Shown: positions 48,560-59,950 of the stretch, piece after piece
Layout of the letters: every line of letters begins with the position of its first letter
Numbering within the stretch: the stretch's first letter is position 1
Assembly (NCBI GenBank): GCA_037074705.1
Contig: CM073590.1
Location: 44,924,395-44,988,394, forward strand
Reading direction: 5' to 3'
Source of the DNA: Zhengitettix transpicula
Lineage: Eukaryota; Arthropoda; Insecta; Orthoptera; Tetrigidae
DNA: 64,000 nt
Translations under genes and position numbers: made by a program
The notes under the pieces: model-generated
What the model was told of the DNA's origin: nothing
Databases searched by the model: none
What the model saw: the letters and a program-made list of their open reading frames with translations, nothing else

Positions 48560-49370
48560 TTTATCAGAATGGTTAAAGGAAATAAGTTGTTGTTAAACGA
48601 AATAAGATCAAATGTACGTTAGTTGGTAATAAAAACCAACATTAATGTCCTACAAGTTTATGTGTATATAGACACTCTGATAGAATGGGTAAATAGCTTC
48701 AAGAATCTTGGAATTTTGATAGACAATAACTAAAAATGAAATGAGCATACAGAATTTATTATTAAGGAATTTGTTGAGAAATTAGCTCTTCTAGGGAGAT
48801 TAAAAGCTGTGTTGTCCATAAAAGCCAAATAATTAGTGTATAAAACTTTAGTAATTCCACATCTGCAGTACTGTAGCACTATATTGTACGTAGAGGTAGG
48901 AAGTGACCTAGATCTTATACAAAAAATTATTAATAGATAAATAAGGTATATTATAGGTAGAAATAGACATGCTAGTGCCACAGATATGCTATGAAACTAA
49001 ATTGGCTAGATACAAAACCACAAATCTTTTGTGGTGCCATGTTGTCCATATTTAAAATAGAGAATGATAAGATATCATGTTACCTTACGAATTTAATGAG
49101 TAAGAAAATTTATGTACATTGTTACCTAACTAGGAATAAGGAAAAATATTATTTAGTATGTAGAAATAAAATTAGTACTATGCATTCAATATTTAGTAAG
49201 TATTTAGTCGACTATCAGCTTCCTAAAAAAATAAAAAAATGCACAAGTAACAATCAATTTAAGAAATGTATGCTAGAAATGTCTTGTAAGCTATTAGTTT
49301 GTGTTTAGTAATTTTTTTATATATAATATATTATTAGCTTAAGCTAAATAAATTGAAATAAAATAAATAC
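48560..49370 (+). pseudogene. LINE reverse-transcriptase C-terminal remnant
   Basis: Reads SFKNLGILIDNN, then across stops LVYKTLVIPHLQYCSTILYV, LIQKIINR and IRYIIGRNRHASATDML, then in a shifted frame KLNWLDTKPQIF, ISCYLTNLMSKKIY and YQLPKKIKKC. This is the thumb and C-terminal region of an insect non-LTR reverse transcriptase (F.YLG..ID..L....H, ..YK....PH..YCS.IL, Q....R.I......T....ML..L.WL). At least five stops and one frameshift. A 3' tail of AATAAA repeats near 49345-49370 marks its end. Confidence 0.75.
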
Positions 49371-49374
49371 AATA

Positions 49375-50865
49375 TTTAGAAAGCATCAATACTAATTAAT
49401 TATTTTGTATCCCATAATTATTATATATGATTGTTTCAAAATACTAAATTACTGTAAATCTGACATGATTTTGATTGAACTAAAACAATCAGAAGCAAAA
49501 TGACAAAATTTGGTGAATCAGTTACATTTACCTTTATTTTAATGGACAATTAAGATAATTAATTAATGTTAGTAATGTTTCTCTGGCAATGTTGCCTGAA
49601 AATATATAATTATAAATAAAATTTGCTTTCATTTAAGTTCACTTGCTTGAAATATATCTCAATTACTTTTAAAAATTATGATATAGACATATGTTTCATC
49701 TGACAGAGTAAAATGTGTCTGATTTCAGTCTTCTTTCAATGCTTTTATTGTTCCAGAATCAAACAGGAAGCATGTTTCAGTATATAAAATAAGTAAATAT
49801 AGTTATAAGAGTTTAATACCAAAACAAGTACCTCAATTCCATGTTGTAGCTTATTTTTCACAGACAGAACTGCAACAAAATTTTATTCAATAATGATACA
49901 ATATTTTTTGTTTTCACAAACCAACAGAGAATATTTATTTTACATTTCCATTCTGAAATGAATATTTAGTAACAGTCAATATAAATATAACAGAAATTTA
50001 AACAGTATTTATAACTGTGTATTTTGATCATAAAGCAAAAATCATAAATCATGGCGATGTTTAAAAAACGAGGTAAAGTGTCATTTGAACCCTTTAATGT
50101 GTTTTAATTTTCCAACTTATCTCTGCTTGATTCATGAGAATTGCATAATAATACATTACGACAACATCCTGAAGCATACGGAAAATTTATATGGATTTCA
50201 GTTTATCATGAATAATTTCAAAATTTGTATATTTGTCAGCAGTTTGAAAATACTATATAAACAATTAAATTGTCAGTTATAGTTTGACTTTCAATAAACT
50301 GCTCCAATACATCCTCAAAAATTAAAAGAATTACTGATTAATATAATAAATTATTGCATTTTGTATTACTATCAAAATACTTATATTTTCAAGTAATTGA
50401 ATATAATAGAAATTAAGCCTACAACCTGATCTGAATTAAAAGTAGTGATTCACATGTATTGTATTTCAACACCATTTCAATTTAGCATTGCTCAAATTTC
50501 AATTGGTACTTACATGTTACTATAACAAATGAAAAATTCGTAAAATCTTAACAGTAAAACACCTTTCATAGAGCACATTGGGTTCAAGGAGGTTACGGAC
50601 GATTATTGCCTCAACAACCCTACGCCCAAAACATGATTTTTTCAGAAAATTTGATATTACCAGGTAATAACAGAGATATTAATAAACGTAAGTTTGTTTA
50701 TCACACACAACATCCTATACATCCGTAATTAGAAGTTTAAATGTAAAACATTTACATACATTTCAAACTCAAATGCGATCTATTGATTGAATTTACCTCA
50801 CAATTACAAAAATAAAAAAACTTTTCAGGTCCACAAATTTGGTAATAATACTGCCAGATAAACAA
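49375..50865. other. Intergenic, no gene recognised
   Basis: AT-rich. A short CG-bearing stretch at 50575-50640 differs from its surroundings, but it encodes nothing recognisable. Confidence 0.45.
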
Positions 50866-50870
50866 AAGCA

Positions 50871-51046
50871 GCATAATCGCTCACAAAATTTAAATTATTT
50901 TACACGAAATGGACACACGATAACCTGAAATCTAATATCCAGAAAAACATTCAATATTAGCATAATCGCTCACAAAATTTAAATTATTTTACACGAAATG
51001 GACACACGATAACCTGAAATCTAATATCCAGAAAAACATTCAATAT
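50871..51046. repeat. Recent 89-bp tandem duplication
   Basis: GCATAATCGCTCACAAAATT... repeats after exactly 89 bases (50871-50959 and 50960-51046) without visible difference. It lies about 220 bases left of the promoter-like block. Confidence 0.9.
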
Positions 51047-51264
51047 AAAACATTATTACCGAAACAACGAAAGATAATGTAATCATTTTTTACTATCGAA
51101 AAAATTACTAATTGCTATAAATTTCGCAAAAATTCAATTCAGACAAAATAAACATGTGTAACGAAAACAATCCAAGTATATGATGGTGACATTAACTACG
51201 AAAAAAGAATTCTACACGCTACTTGAGACTAACAACAACGAAGTAGCAATCTGCGTTTTCATTC

Positions 51265-51483
51265 GATTACGACTCCCGTGGGAGTTTGCAAAACTTGCCG
51301 TATTGGTTGGTATTTCACAACCAATAGGCGGGGTATTGGTGTAAGTTTTCAACTAGCAATAATCGCACCTCGGATAAACCTCATTGGTTACGATATTGCC
51401 ACTGCGCAAAGTTGACGTCAAAGCTTTGAATGGCAGTATTTATACCGCAGCCCGTTTACCCTCTGGCGAGAGGTAACATATGA
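51265..51483. promoter_or_regulatory. Promoter-like block of tandem unit, copy 1
   Basis: ACTCCCGTGGGAGT palindrome (51272-51285); a hairpin of TATTGGTTG (51301-51309) and CAACCAATA (51318-51326), which are opposed CCAAT boxes; GC box GGCGGGG (51327-51333); more CCAAT boxes in reverse (ATTGG at 51335 and 51383); a perfect CRE TGACGTCA (51413-51420); and a TATA-like TATTTATA (51437-51444), 17 bases after the CRE. CCTCT...AGAGG (about 51470-51483) forms a small stem near the predicted start. CpG-rich compared with its left side. This composition is typical of CREB/NF-Y-type promoters. Transcription itself is inferred, possibly in both directions. Confidence 0.6.
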
Positions 51484-54400
51484 ATTCAATAATTCCCAGG
51501 ATTATATGTCATACAATAACAACTTCTTAACGGCACATAGATTAAACATTTATATGCGCCTAATAGGTCCATTGTGCATTTACATACACTCACTTTCTGC
51601 AGTATTTCATTCATGGAAGAATTACTCCATTAAAGACGTTTCCTTAGCGTCATCTGTGTCAGACTCAAAGAAATACTTCACACAGCGGATGATCTCATAG
51701 TCAAGCGCTAGGTGGCTCTGGAACGAATATCTCCGATCACAATGCCGGCTATCAGATATAAAGCTGAAGTCTTTTCATTCGCAAATAATAACGTGAAGAG
51801 AAATTTAGCAAACTGCATACCCATACAACTTTTATGCAATTCTTCTTATAGTTTGCAATATCACCACTGTTCCCGAACACCCACCACAACCCTCACAACA
51901 AGAGTTCACAATTTTAAATTTAATTTTTCCTGTTATCCATTTTAACCAATTGTATTCTCATGGTAATCAATAGTGTAAGTTTTTGATTCACTTACCCCTA
52001 ACGGTTGCTATTTTATTATTTCACGGTTCCGGTCCGTATGTGATAATCTCATACTCATTCATCCCCTGCCAAATATTTATCCATCTATCCGGTTCACTTC
52101 ACTACTCCCCACCAACGGAGTTCATCTATTCACATCAAACTTACGAACACATCTTCTTCTTCAGATGTCACTCTGATCACACTTCACGCGCCTTCGGCAT
52201 AATGCAAAGTCGTTAGCGGAACTCTTAACAACGGTAACATAATCCTCAATTCATTCATACACTGCTCATTCTTTAATAGAAAGAAAAACTAAACCATCCG
52301 ACCCCATTCTTGGCCACGATAAAAATAAATGTAGTCCCTTTTTCTACATTATCAAACTCAACTCCAATCGCAGCTTTGTCTTTTACGGTCTGCAATTAGA
52401 CCCGGACAAAATAAACACCTTCCTCACTACACTCCCAAAGTGCTACTTCCACGTCCACATTTACAGCCCCCACACCAACGCTACCCCGCCTTTAAACGTG
52501 TCACCAAGCTATTGTTAGGAACAAATGCAATGTCTCCTCAAACCCTCAATCTACTGCAGTCCTCCAGAACCCGGCACAAGAACATATTACCTGTCACAAA
52601 TCATTCACCAGATAGAATTCTGGCACCGTGCCCTAATTCTTCTACGGCAACACTAAAAAGAATAACGATTCCAATGCTAACAACCAGAGCAGTGCCACAC
52701 TGTCAAAAATACAATTCACATTTGATGCTTACGCCAACACCAAAAACACCAACGTTATTTCCACTAATGCTTCACACTTACCCTGCTTCAACACAAAATT
52801 AACTCCATCTCTGAGAACTCCCCTTCCTACCCGTCCAACAGTACAGGAAGAGTCGACATCTTCCAACGTTTTTTCGTCTTCCCACAGAGCACACACTGCC
52901 CCTTTCTTTGAAATGTATAATTTCATTACCCTATCCTGCATCATTAATATGAACGAGTGTGTGTATGTGTCTGTAACAAGGATCGTGATCGCGATGTAAC
53001 CGTCCTCTCCTCAACACAAACAGAAGCTCAGTGTTTTGTACGTAACTCGGTTTTGTATTTTAAATATTCTGCAAGCGCATGCTTATCGAATTTTACTCCT
53101 CGAATCAAGAAAAACAAGCTTCATAACACTTTAAGATGGAATGTAAAAGGAGATGGTACGAAGAATTATCGACCTCTCTTATTTTTCATCAACAGTGATA
53201 TTGTTCCAAATTCAGTATGAATTATGCGCGAAAGAACGGCCGAATTCAATGTGTGGAAATATGGAATGGCACTAATTCGTTTCGCTGTTGTGAAAATAAA
53301 ACTACAAAATTTCATAAAACCACAAATTTTGGGGATACAAAATATCGAACGAATTATTTCTTCAGGATTATGTAAGATTAACCTTTTCTGAAATGTGCAA
53401 ACTGAAAGTAATTTAATCCGTAATGACTTTAAATTGAGTAAGCAGTTGTTTTTAAATAACGATAAATGTTTGTATTCCTTTTGAGAAGTGCGCTAGCTTA
53501 CCAGAACTTGTTGAAAGTTCTCACGCCCCCACCTATTTCATTTGCATTATATTAGAAGAAGAATCATTTAATCTAATTTATTTTTCGTCGTAGCGTAACA
53601 ATTAAAGGACCGAACTGCAGTTCTTCAGATTTTGGTCGAATAACTCACAGATCTGATATATTTTGATGAATCAGTTTCGCATGTTCCATTTCACTAGTGT
53701 CCAAAGAACTTACCAATAGATATATTTATTAAAAACTTTGAAAAATAACATTCTGACATCGTAAAGAGAAGCACTTCAAGAAAGTATTTCTCAACGCATC
53801 CGAGTATTGCGTATAAAAAAAGAAAGAAAAAAGTGATCAGCAGTAATATTAATCCTTATATGACATTAAAACTCTCAGAATTCCTGGTTATATTCGAGTT
53901 CAAATAAATAAATCTTTATTAAAGCATAATTCCGTAGTAAACTCATAGAGTTCAAGCTGTTCGAACCTGGGAAACTAGGTAATCGGTACATAGATGTATG
54001 TGGTTATGAGAATTAATGCTGGTACCGGAGAATGATGAGAACTCGCTTATCTCTTTCTTTCACTTCATGATATTACAGAGACTGTAATGTTATCGTTAAT
54101 TTCCGACGTTGATGATGTTCTATAAAACTGTGGTTAAAGTATATTCTGTGAGTTAGAAAAGAGTAAATAATAGAAATGTGTGGTGAAGGCGAATGAACAT
54201 TTCACTTTATAATCAATAAGGAAAAAACCTTGGAAAACGCAGCAGAGTTGAGGACATCTGTCTCCGCACTCCAACATAAAATAAAATCATGATGTTCAAG
54301 AAAGTCATCTCTCGGGATGCAGTTGCCAATATCATGTTTGGTGAAATAAAATTAATTCAAATGGACACTGCTTAAGGTCAAATAATTACGTGAAGGACTA

Positions 54401-54897
54401 AATTGCTAGGATTTTCTGTTGGTAATCAGTTATAAGCACAGCGCCTGCAAGTATATTAAGTACTGTTAATGGATTTGCTAATACGTGGACATACTTATCA
54501 TTTCGCATCGGCGCACACCGTCATTAATGCTACTTTGTGTTAAACGAGAATCATCCTTTGACACCTCAAGTCAGACGTGTACAATTTTATTACAAGGGCA
54601 AACGACAAACACAAAGTGTTTTACTATATTTAGAAAGACGCCGTACTACAGCTAAGAATGAATAAACCCAAATTTCAATAATACTTGAAGATCGAGTGGA
54701 ATGAAAATTGAATTCGTTTACATTGTGCAAACGATGAAACAATGGCACGAGGCAAATATAGTAAGAAAACAAAGGGTAGGTTATCACGTGACACGCCTCC
54801 ATTTGACCGGAATGGTGTGTTACGATGAGGTCAGAAGAAAACGCACGCTAGTTGGGAGTTGGTAAGAACAACCAAGTGCCAAACTGTGTTTTCATTA
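51265..54897 (+). repeat. Macrosatellite-like tandem unit, copy 1 (3633 bp)
   Basis: First unit of a head-to-tail array. From left: promoter-like block (51265-51445); a few short frames; a C-rich, G-poor stretch about 51840-52945; AT-rich remainder with two AATAAA hexamers and their reverse complement near 53907-53920; and an end containing the E-box CACGTG (54785-54790). Frames at 51506-51700, 51712-51945, 51983-52216, 52440-52802 and 52957-53220 (+) and 52729-52944 and 54590-54802 (-) recur in every copy, but no known domain is recognised. Copy 1 differs from copies 2 and 3 at several sites, such as TTTTTCCTG for TTTTACCTG near 51927. Confidence 0.95.
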
Positions 54898-54903
54898 GAT
54901 TAC

Positions 54904-55057
54904 GACTCCCGTGGGAGTTTGCAAAAATTGCCGTATTGGTTGGTATTTCACAACCAATAGGCGGGGTATTGGTGTAAGTTTTCAACTAGCAATAATCGCA
55001 CCTCGGATAAACCTCATTGGTTACGATATTGCCACTGCGCAAAGTTGACGTCAAAGC
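54904..55057. promoter_or_regulatory. Promoter-like block of copy 2, left half
   Basis: Contains the palindrome, CCAAT hairpin, GC box, further CCAAT boxes and a CRE (55046-55053). The TATA-like box (56497-56504) and a second CRE (56473-56480) lie beyond the inserted retrotransposon, so the block is split by 1.4 kb. Confidence 0.6.
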
Positions 55058-56470
55058 AGCAGCAGCGACGTCTAACTGGAGGTCCAGCCTCCTGTTCTGT
55101 CTGTCAGAGTTCCTTCCTGGTGTGGAATCTACTCTGCTTTAATGGAAACATATATACTGCCTAAGTTGTTTGGTGACTTTGGCTTTATTGGGTGTCGCTT
55201 CCCGGATTGGTTTTTCATAGCGTGTGCTATGATTTTACGCCTTTATGGCTACCTTACTGGTTGCGGACACTTGCATTCACTCTCACATTCACTCACTCAT
55301 TCATACCAATGGGCTGCTGCTAATTTCTTGGGTTCTTCTTTGCTGGCTCTTCAGCTGCTTATTTCTTCGGCGCTCTGCACCCAGAAGGGAAATAAGGAAC
55401 TACGGAGATAATTATTAATAGAGTAAATAGAGTAAATATAGCTATGTTTGTATAAATATATCTCTGAATAAATAAATAAATAAATATATGTATAAATATA
55501 TAAATGAGTTTTAGAGTTTCACCGGTTTTACAGGAAAATCGTCAGGGGCCGATTCCTGTTTACCTTCTTATCTGGGTCGTAGTTCCCAAGGCCAGATACT
55601 AGTTCGTTGTCGTTGGCGGAGGCGCTGCGGTAGAATCTCTCGGAGATACCGAGGATTCTGTCCCACAGGTGTTCAACTCCTGACATCTCCCTGACTATTA
55701 TATTTGGGAGTCTTGGCGGCAGGTGCAGGGCTCTTCTGAGGCACCTCCTCTCTAGGACTATAAGTTTCCTGAGGTGGCACTCTGCAATGGTTGCCCATAC
55801 CGGGCAGGCATACTCTATGACTGGCCTAATTAGAGAAATATAAATGGATATACCTACCCTTGGTGATATTTTCGACCGAGGGTTGAAAATGGGGTAAAGC
55901 ATGCATAATCTGGAAATCACTTTTCTTTCCAAGTCTTTTATGTGGTGCCTCCAGGTGAGCCGTGTATCCAGGGTTACCCCTAGGTACTTAGCTGTACTGG
56001 TCCACGGAATCGTTTCTCCAAATAGTTTGAGCACGTGTTTCGTGGTACCTGGTTTCCTTCTCGTGAACATCAGGGCCTGGCTTTTCGTCGCGTTAATTTT
56101 AATTCGCCAGTTAGTGGCCCATTCCTGAATTCTCTGTAGGCCCGTGCACAGTCGAGCGCCGACTACATCCTGGTCCCGTGATGTGCTGATGAGAGCCGTG
56201 TCGTCTGCGTATAGAGCAATGTCTGACCCGGGTCCTGGCTTCGGTATGTCCGATGTAAAGATAGTGTATAGGACAGGACCTAGTACACTTCCTTGCGGGA
56301 CCCCGGCGCGAACGATTCTCCTCGAGGACATGGTCGAGTTCATTTTAACTGAGAACGTCCTAGACCTCAGATAGTGCCCTATTATTTGCACATAGCAGTT
56401 GGGCATGCCGGAGCGTGCCAACTTGCACATTAGACCCGCCTGCCAGACGGAGTCAAAGGCCTTTGCAACG
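55058..56470 (-). mobile_element. 5'-truncated jockey-clade retrotransposon with 14-bp target duplication
   Basis: Flanked by GTTGACGTCAAAGC at 55044-55057 and 56471-56484. Length check: unit 2 (5060 bp) minus unit 1 (3633 bp) is 1427, exactly 1413 plus 14. The 5' end (minus strand, 56470) begins inside the reverse-transcriptase domain, and the 3' end lies at 55058 after a ~470-base 3' region. That region has an internal (TTTA)n run at about 55467-55490 and ends in GCTGCTGCT instead of poly(A). Absent from the other copies. Confidence 0.93.
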
Positions 56471-56481
56471 GTTGACGTCAA
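55528..56481 (-). pseudogene. Jockey-clade reverse transcriptase, C-terminal part, N-terminally truncated
   Basis: Open frame of about 317 codons; the first few codons, including the apparent ATG, come from the target site (TGACGTCAA read in reverse), so the true protein start is lost. Visible motifs: AKAFDSVW (palm motif A), AGVPQGSVLGP (motif B), ALYADDTALI (catalytic YADD), WRIKINATKSQALMFT, AKYLGVTLDTRLTW, LIRPVIEYACPVW (thumb) and a C-terminal RNRPLTIFL. This is the standard order in jockey-clade non-LTR elements; intact relatives have a ~900-residue ORF2 with an endonuclease domain, absent here. The open frame and YADD suggest a recent insertion, but truncation makes the element non-functional. 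Confidence 0.92.
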
Positions 56482-59400
56482 AGCTTTGAATGGCAGTATT
56501 TATACCGCAGCCCGTTTACCCTCTGGCGAGAGGTAACATATGAATTCAATAATTCCCAGGATTATATGTCATACAATAACAACTTCTTAACGGCACATAG
56601 ATTAAACATTTATATGCGCCTAATAGGTCCATTGTGCATTTACATACACTCACTTTCTGCAGTATTTCATTCATGGAAGAATTACTCCATTAAAGACGTT
56701 TCCTTAGCGTCATCTGTGTCAGACTCAAAGAAATACTTCACACAGCGGATGATCTCATAGTCAAGCGCTAGGTGGCTCTGGAACGAATATCTCCGATCAC
56801 AATGCCGGCTATCAGATATAAAGCTGAAGTCTTTTCATTCGCAAATAATAACGTGAAGAGAAATTTAGCAAACTGCATACCCATACAACTTTTATGCAAT
56901 TCTTCTTATAGTTTGCAATATCACCACTGTTCCCGAACACCCACCACAACCCTCACAACAAGAGTTCACAATTTTAAATTTAATTTTACCTGTTATCCAT
57001 TTTAACCAATTGTATTCTCATGGTAATCAATAGTGTAAGTTTTTGATTCACTTACCCCTAACGGTTGCTATTTTATTATTTCACGGTTCCGGTCCGTATG
57101 TGATAATCTCATACTCATTCATCCCCTGCCAAATATTTATCCATCTATCCGGTTCACTTCACTACTCCCCACCAACGGAGTTCATCTATTCACATCAAAC
57201 TTACGAACACATCTTCTTCTTCAGATGTCACTCTGATCACACTTCACGCGCCTTCGGCATAATGCAAAGTCGTTAGCGGAACTCTTAACAACGGTAACAT
57301 AATCCTCAATTCATTCATACACTGCTCATTCTTTAATAGAAAGAAAAACTAAACCATCCGACCCCATTCTTGGCCACGATAAAAATAAATGTAGTCCCTT
57401 TTTCTACATTATCAAACTCAACTCCAATCGCAGCTTTGTCTTTTACGGTCTGCAATTAGACCCGGACAAAATAAACACCTTCCTCACTACACTCCCAAAG
57501 TGCTACTTCCACGTCCACATTTACAGCCCCCACACCAACGCTACCCCGCCTTTAAACGTGTCACCAAGCTATTGTTAGGAACAAATGCAATGTCTCCTCA
57601 AACCCTCAATCTACTGCAGTCCTCCAGAACCCGGCACAAGAACATATTACCTGTCACAAATCATTCACCAGATAGAATTCTGGCACCGTGCCCTAATTCT
57701 TCTACGGCAACACTAAAAAGAATAACGATTCCAATGCTAACAACCAGAGCAGTGCCACACTGTCAAAAATACAATTCACATTTGATGCTTACGCCAACAC
57801 CAAAAACACCAACGTTATTTCCACTAATGCTTCACACTTACCCTGCTTCAACACAAAATTAACTCCATCTCTGAGAACTCCCCTTCCTACCCGTCCAACA
57901 GTACAGGAAGAGTCGACATCTTCCAACGTTTTTTCGTCTTCCCACAGAGCACACACTGCCCCTTTCTTTGAAATGTATAATTTCATTACCCTATCCTGCA
58001 TCATTAATATGAACGAGTGTGTGTATGTGTCTGTAACAAGGATCGTGATCGCGATGTAACCGTCCTCTCCTCAACACAAACAGAAGCTCAGTGTTTTGTA
58101 CGTAACTCGGTTTTGTATTTTAAATATTCTGCAAGCGCATGCTTATCGAATTTTACTCCTCGAATCAAGAAAAACAAGCTTCATAACACTTTAAGATGGG
58201 ATGTGAAAGGAGATGGTACGAAGAATTATCGACCTCTCTTATTTTTCATCAACAGTGATATTGTTCCAAATTCAGTATGAATTATGCGCGAAAGAACGGC
58301 CGAATTCAATGTGTGGAAATATGGAATGGCACTAATTCGTTTCGCTGTTGTGAAAATAAAACTACAAAATTTCATAAAACCACAAATTTTGGGGATACAA
58401 AATATCGAACGAATTATTTCTTCAGGATTATGTAAGATTAACCTTTTCTGAAATGTGCAAACTGAAAGTAATTTAATCCGTAATGACTTTAAATTGAGTA
58501 AGCAGTTGTTTTTAAATAACGATAAATGTTTGTATTCCTTTTGAGAAGTGCGCTAGCTTACCAGAACTTGTTGAAAGTTCTCACGCCCCCACCTATTTCA
58601 TTTGCATTATATTAGAAGAAGAATCATTTAATCTAATTTATTTTTCGTCGTAGCGTAACAATTAAAGGACCGAACTGCAGTTCTTCAGATTTTGGTCGAA
58701 TAACTCACAGATCTGATATATTTTGATGAATCAGTTTCGCATGTTCCATTTCACTAGTGTCCAAAGAACTTACCAATAGATATATTTATTAAAAACTTTG
58801 AAAAATAACATTCTGACATAGTCAAGAGAAGCACTTCAAGAAAGTATTTCTCAACGCATCCGAGTATTGCGTATAAAAAAAGAAAGAAAAAAGTGATCAG
58901 CAGTAATATTAATCCTTATATGACATTAAAACTCTCAGAATTCCTGGTTATATTCGAGTTCAAATAAATAAATCTTTATTAAAGCATAATTCCGTAGTAA
59001 ACTCATAGAGTTCAAGCTGTTCGAACCTGGGAAACTAGGTAATCGGTACATAGATGTATGTGGTTATGAGAATTAATGCTGGTACCGGAGAATGATGAGA
59101 ACTCGCTTATCTCTTTCTTTCACTTCATGATATTACAGAGACTGTAATGTTATCGTTAATTTCCGACGTTGATGATGTTCTATAAAACTGTGGTTAAAGT
59201 ATATTCTGTGAGTTAGAAAAGAGTAAATAATAGAAATGTGTGGTGAAGGCGAATGAACATTTCACTTTATAATCAATAAGGAAAAAACCTTGGAAAACGC
59301 AGCAGAGTTGAGGACATCTGTCTCCGCACTCCAACATAAAATAAAATCATGATGTTCAAGAAAGTCATCTCTCGGGATGCAGTTGCCAATATCATGTTTG

Positions 59401-59950
59401 GTGAAATAAAATTAATTCAAATGGACACTGCTTAAGGTCAAATAATTACGTGAAGGACTAAATTGCTAGGATTTTCTGTTGGTAATCAGTTATAAGCACA
59501 GCGCCTGCAAGTATATTAAGTACTGTTAACGGATTTGCTAATACGTGGACATACTTATCATTTCGCATCGGCGCACACCGTCATTAATGCTACTTTGTGT
59601 TAAACGAGAATCATCCTTTGACACCTCAAGTCAGACGTGTACAATTTTATTACAAGGGCAAACGACAAACACAAAGTGTTTTACAATATTTAGAAAGACG
59701 CCGTACTACAGCTAAGAATGAATAAACCCAAATTTCAATAATACTTGAAGATCGAGTGGAATGAAAATTGAATTCGTTTACATTGTGCAAACGATGAAAC
59801 AATGGCACGAGGCAAATATAGTAAGAAAACAAAGGGTAGGTTATCACGTGACACGCCTCCATTTGACCGGAATGGTGTGTTACGATGAGGTCAGAAGAAA
59901 ACGCACGCTAGTTGGGAGTTGGTAAGAACAACCAAGTGCCAAACTGTGTT

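Larger units (their letters stand above)
54898..59950 (+). repeat. Tandem unit, copy 2, with retrotransposon insertion
   Basis: Same unit as copy 1, lengthened by 1427 bp: a 1413-bp insertion plus a 14-bp target duplication. It shares GGGATGTGAAAGG (near 58197) and CATAGTCAAGAG (near 58817) with copy 3, where copy 1 reads GGAATGTAAAAGG and CATCGTAAAGAG. So copies 2 and 3 are closer to each other. Confidence 0.95.

Noticed and set aside
51272..51330. Hairpins as parvovirus-like terminal repeats
   Set aside because: No viral protein pattern exists in the unit, and the hairpin is better explained by opposed CCAAT boxes.
51506..53220. Short frames repeated in every tandem unit taken as a gene family
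   Set aside because: The copies are too similar for frame conservation to mean selection, and none shows a known domain; reported as unit content only.
53959..53967. GTTCGAACC as a tRNA B box in each unit
   Set aside because: No A box at the right spacing and no acceptor stem could be drawn on either strand.
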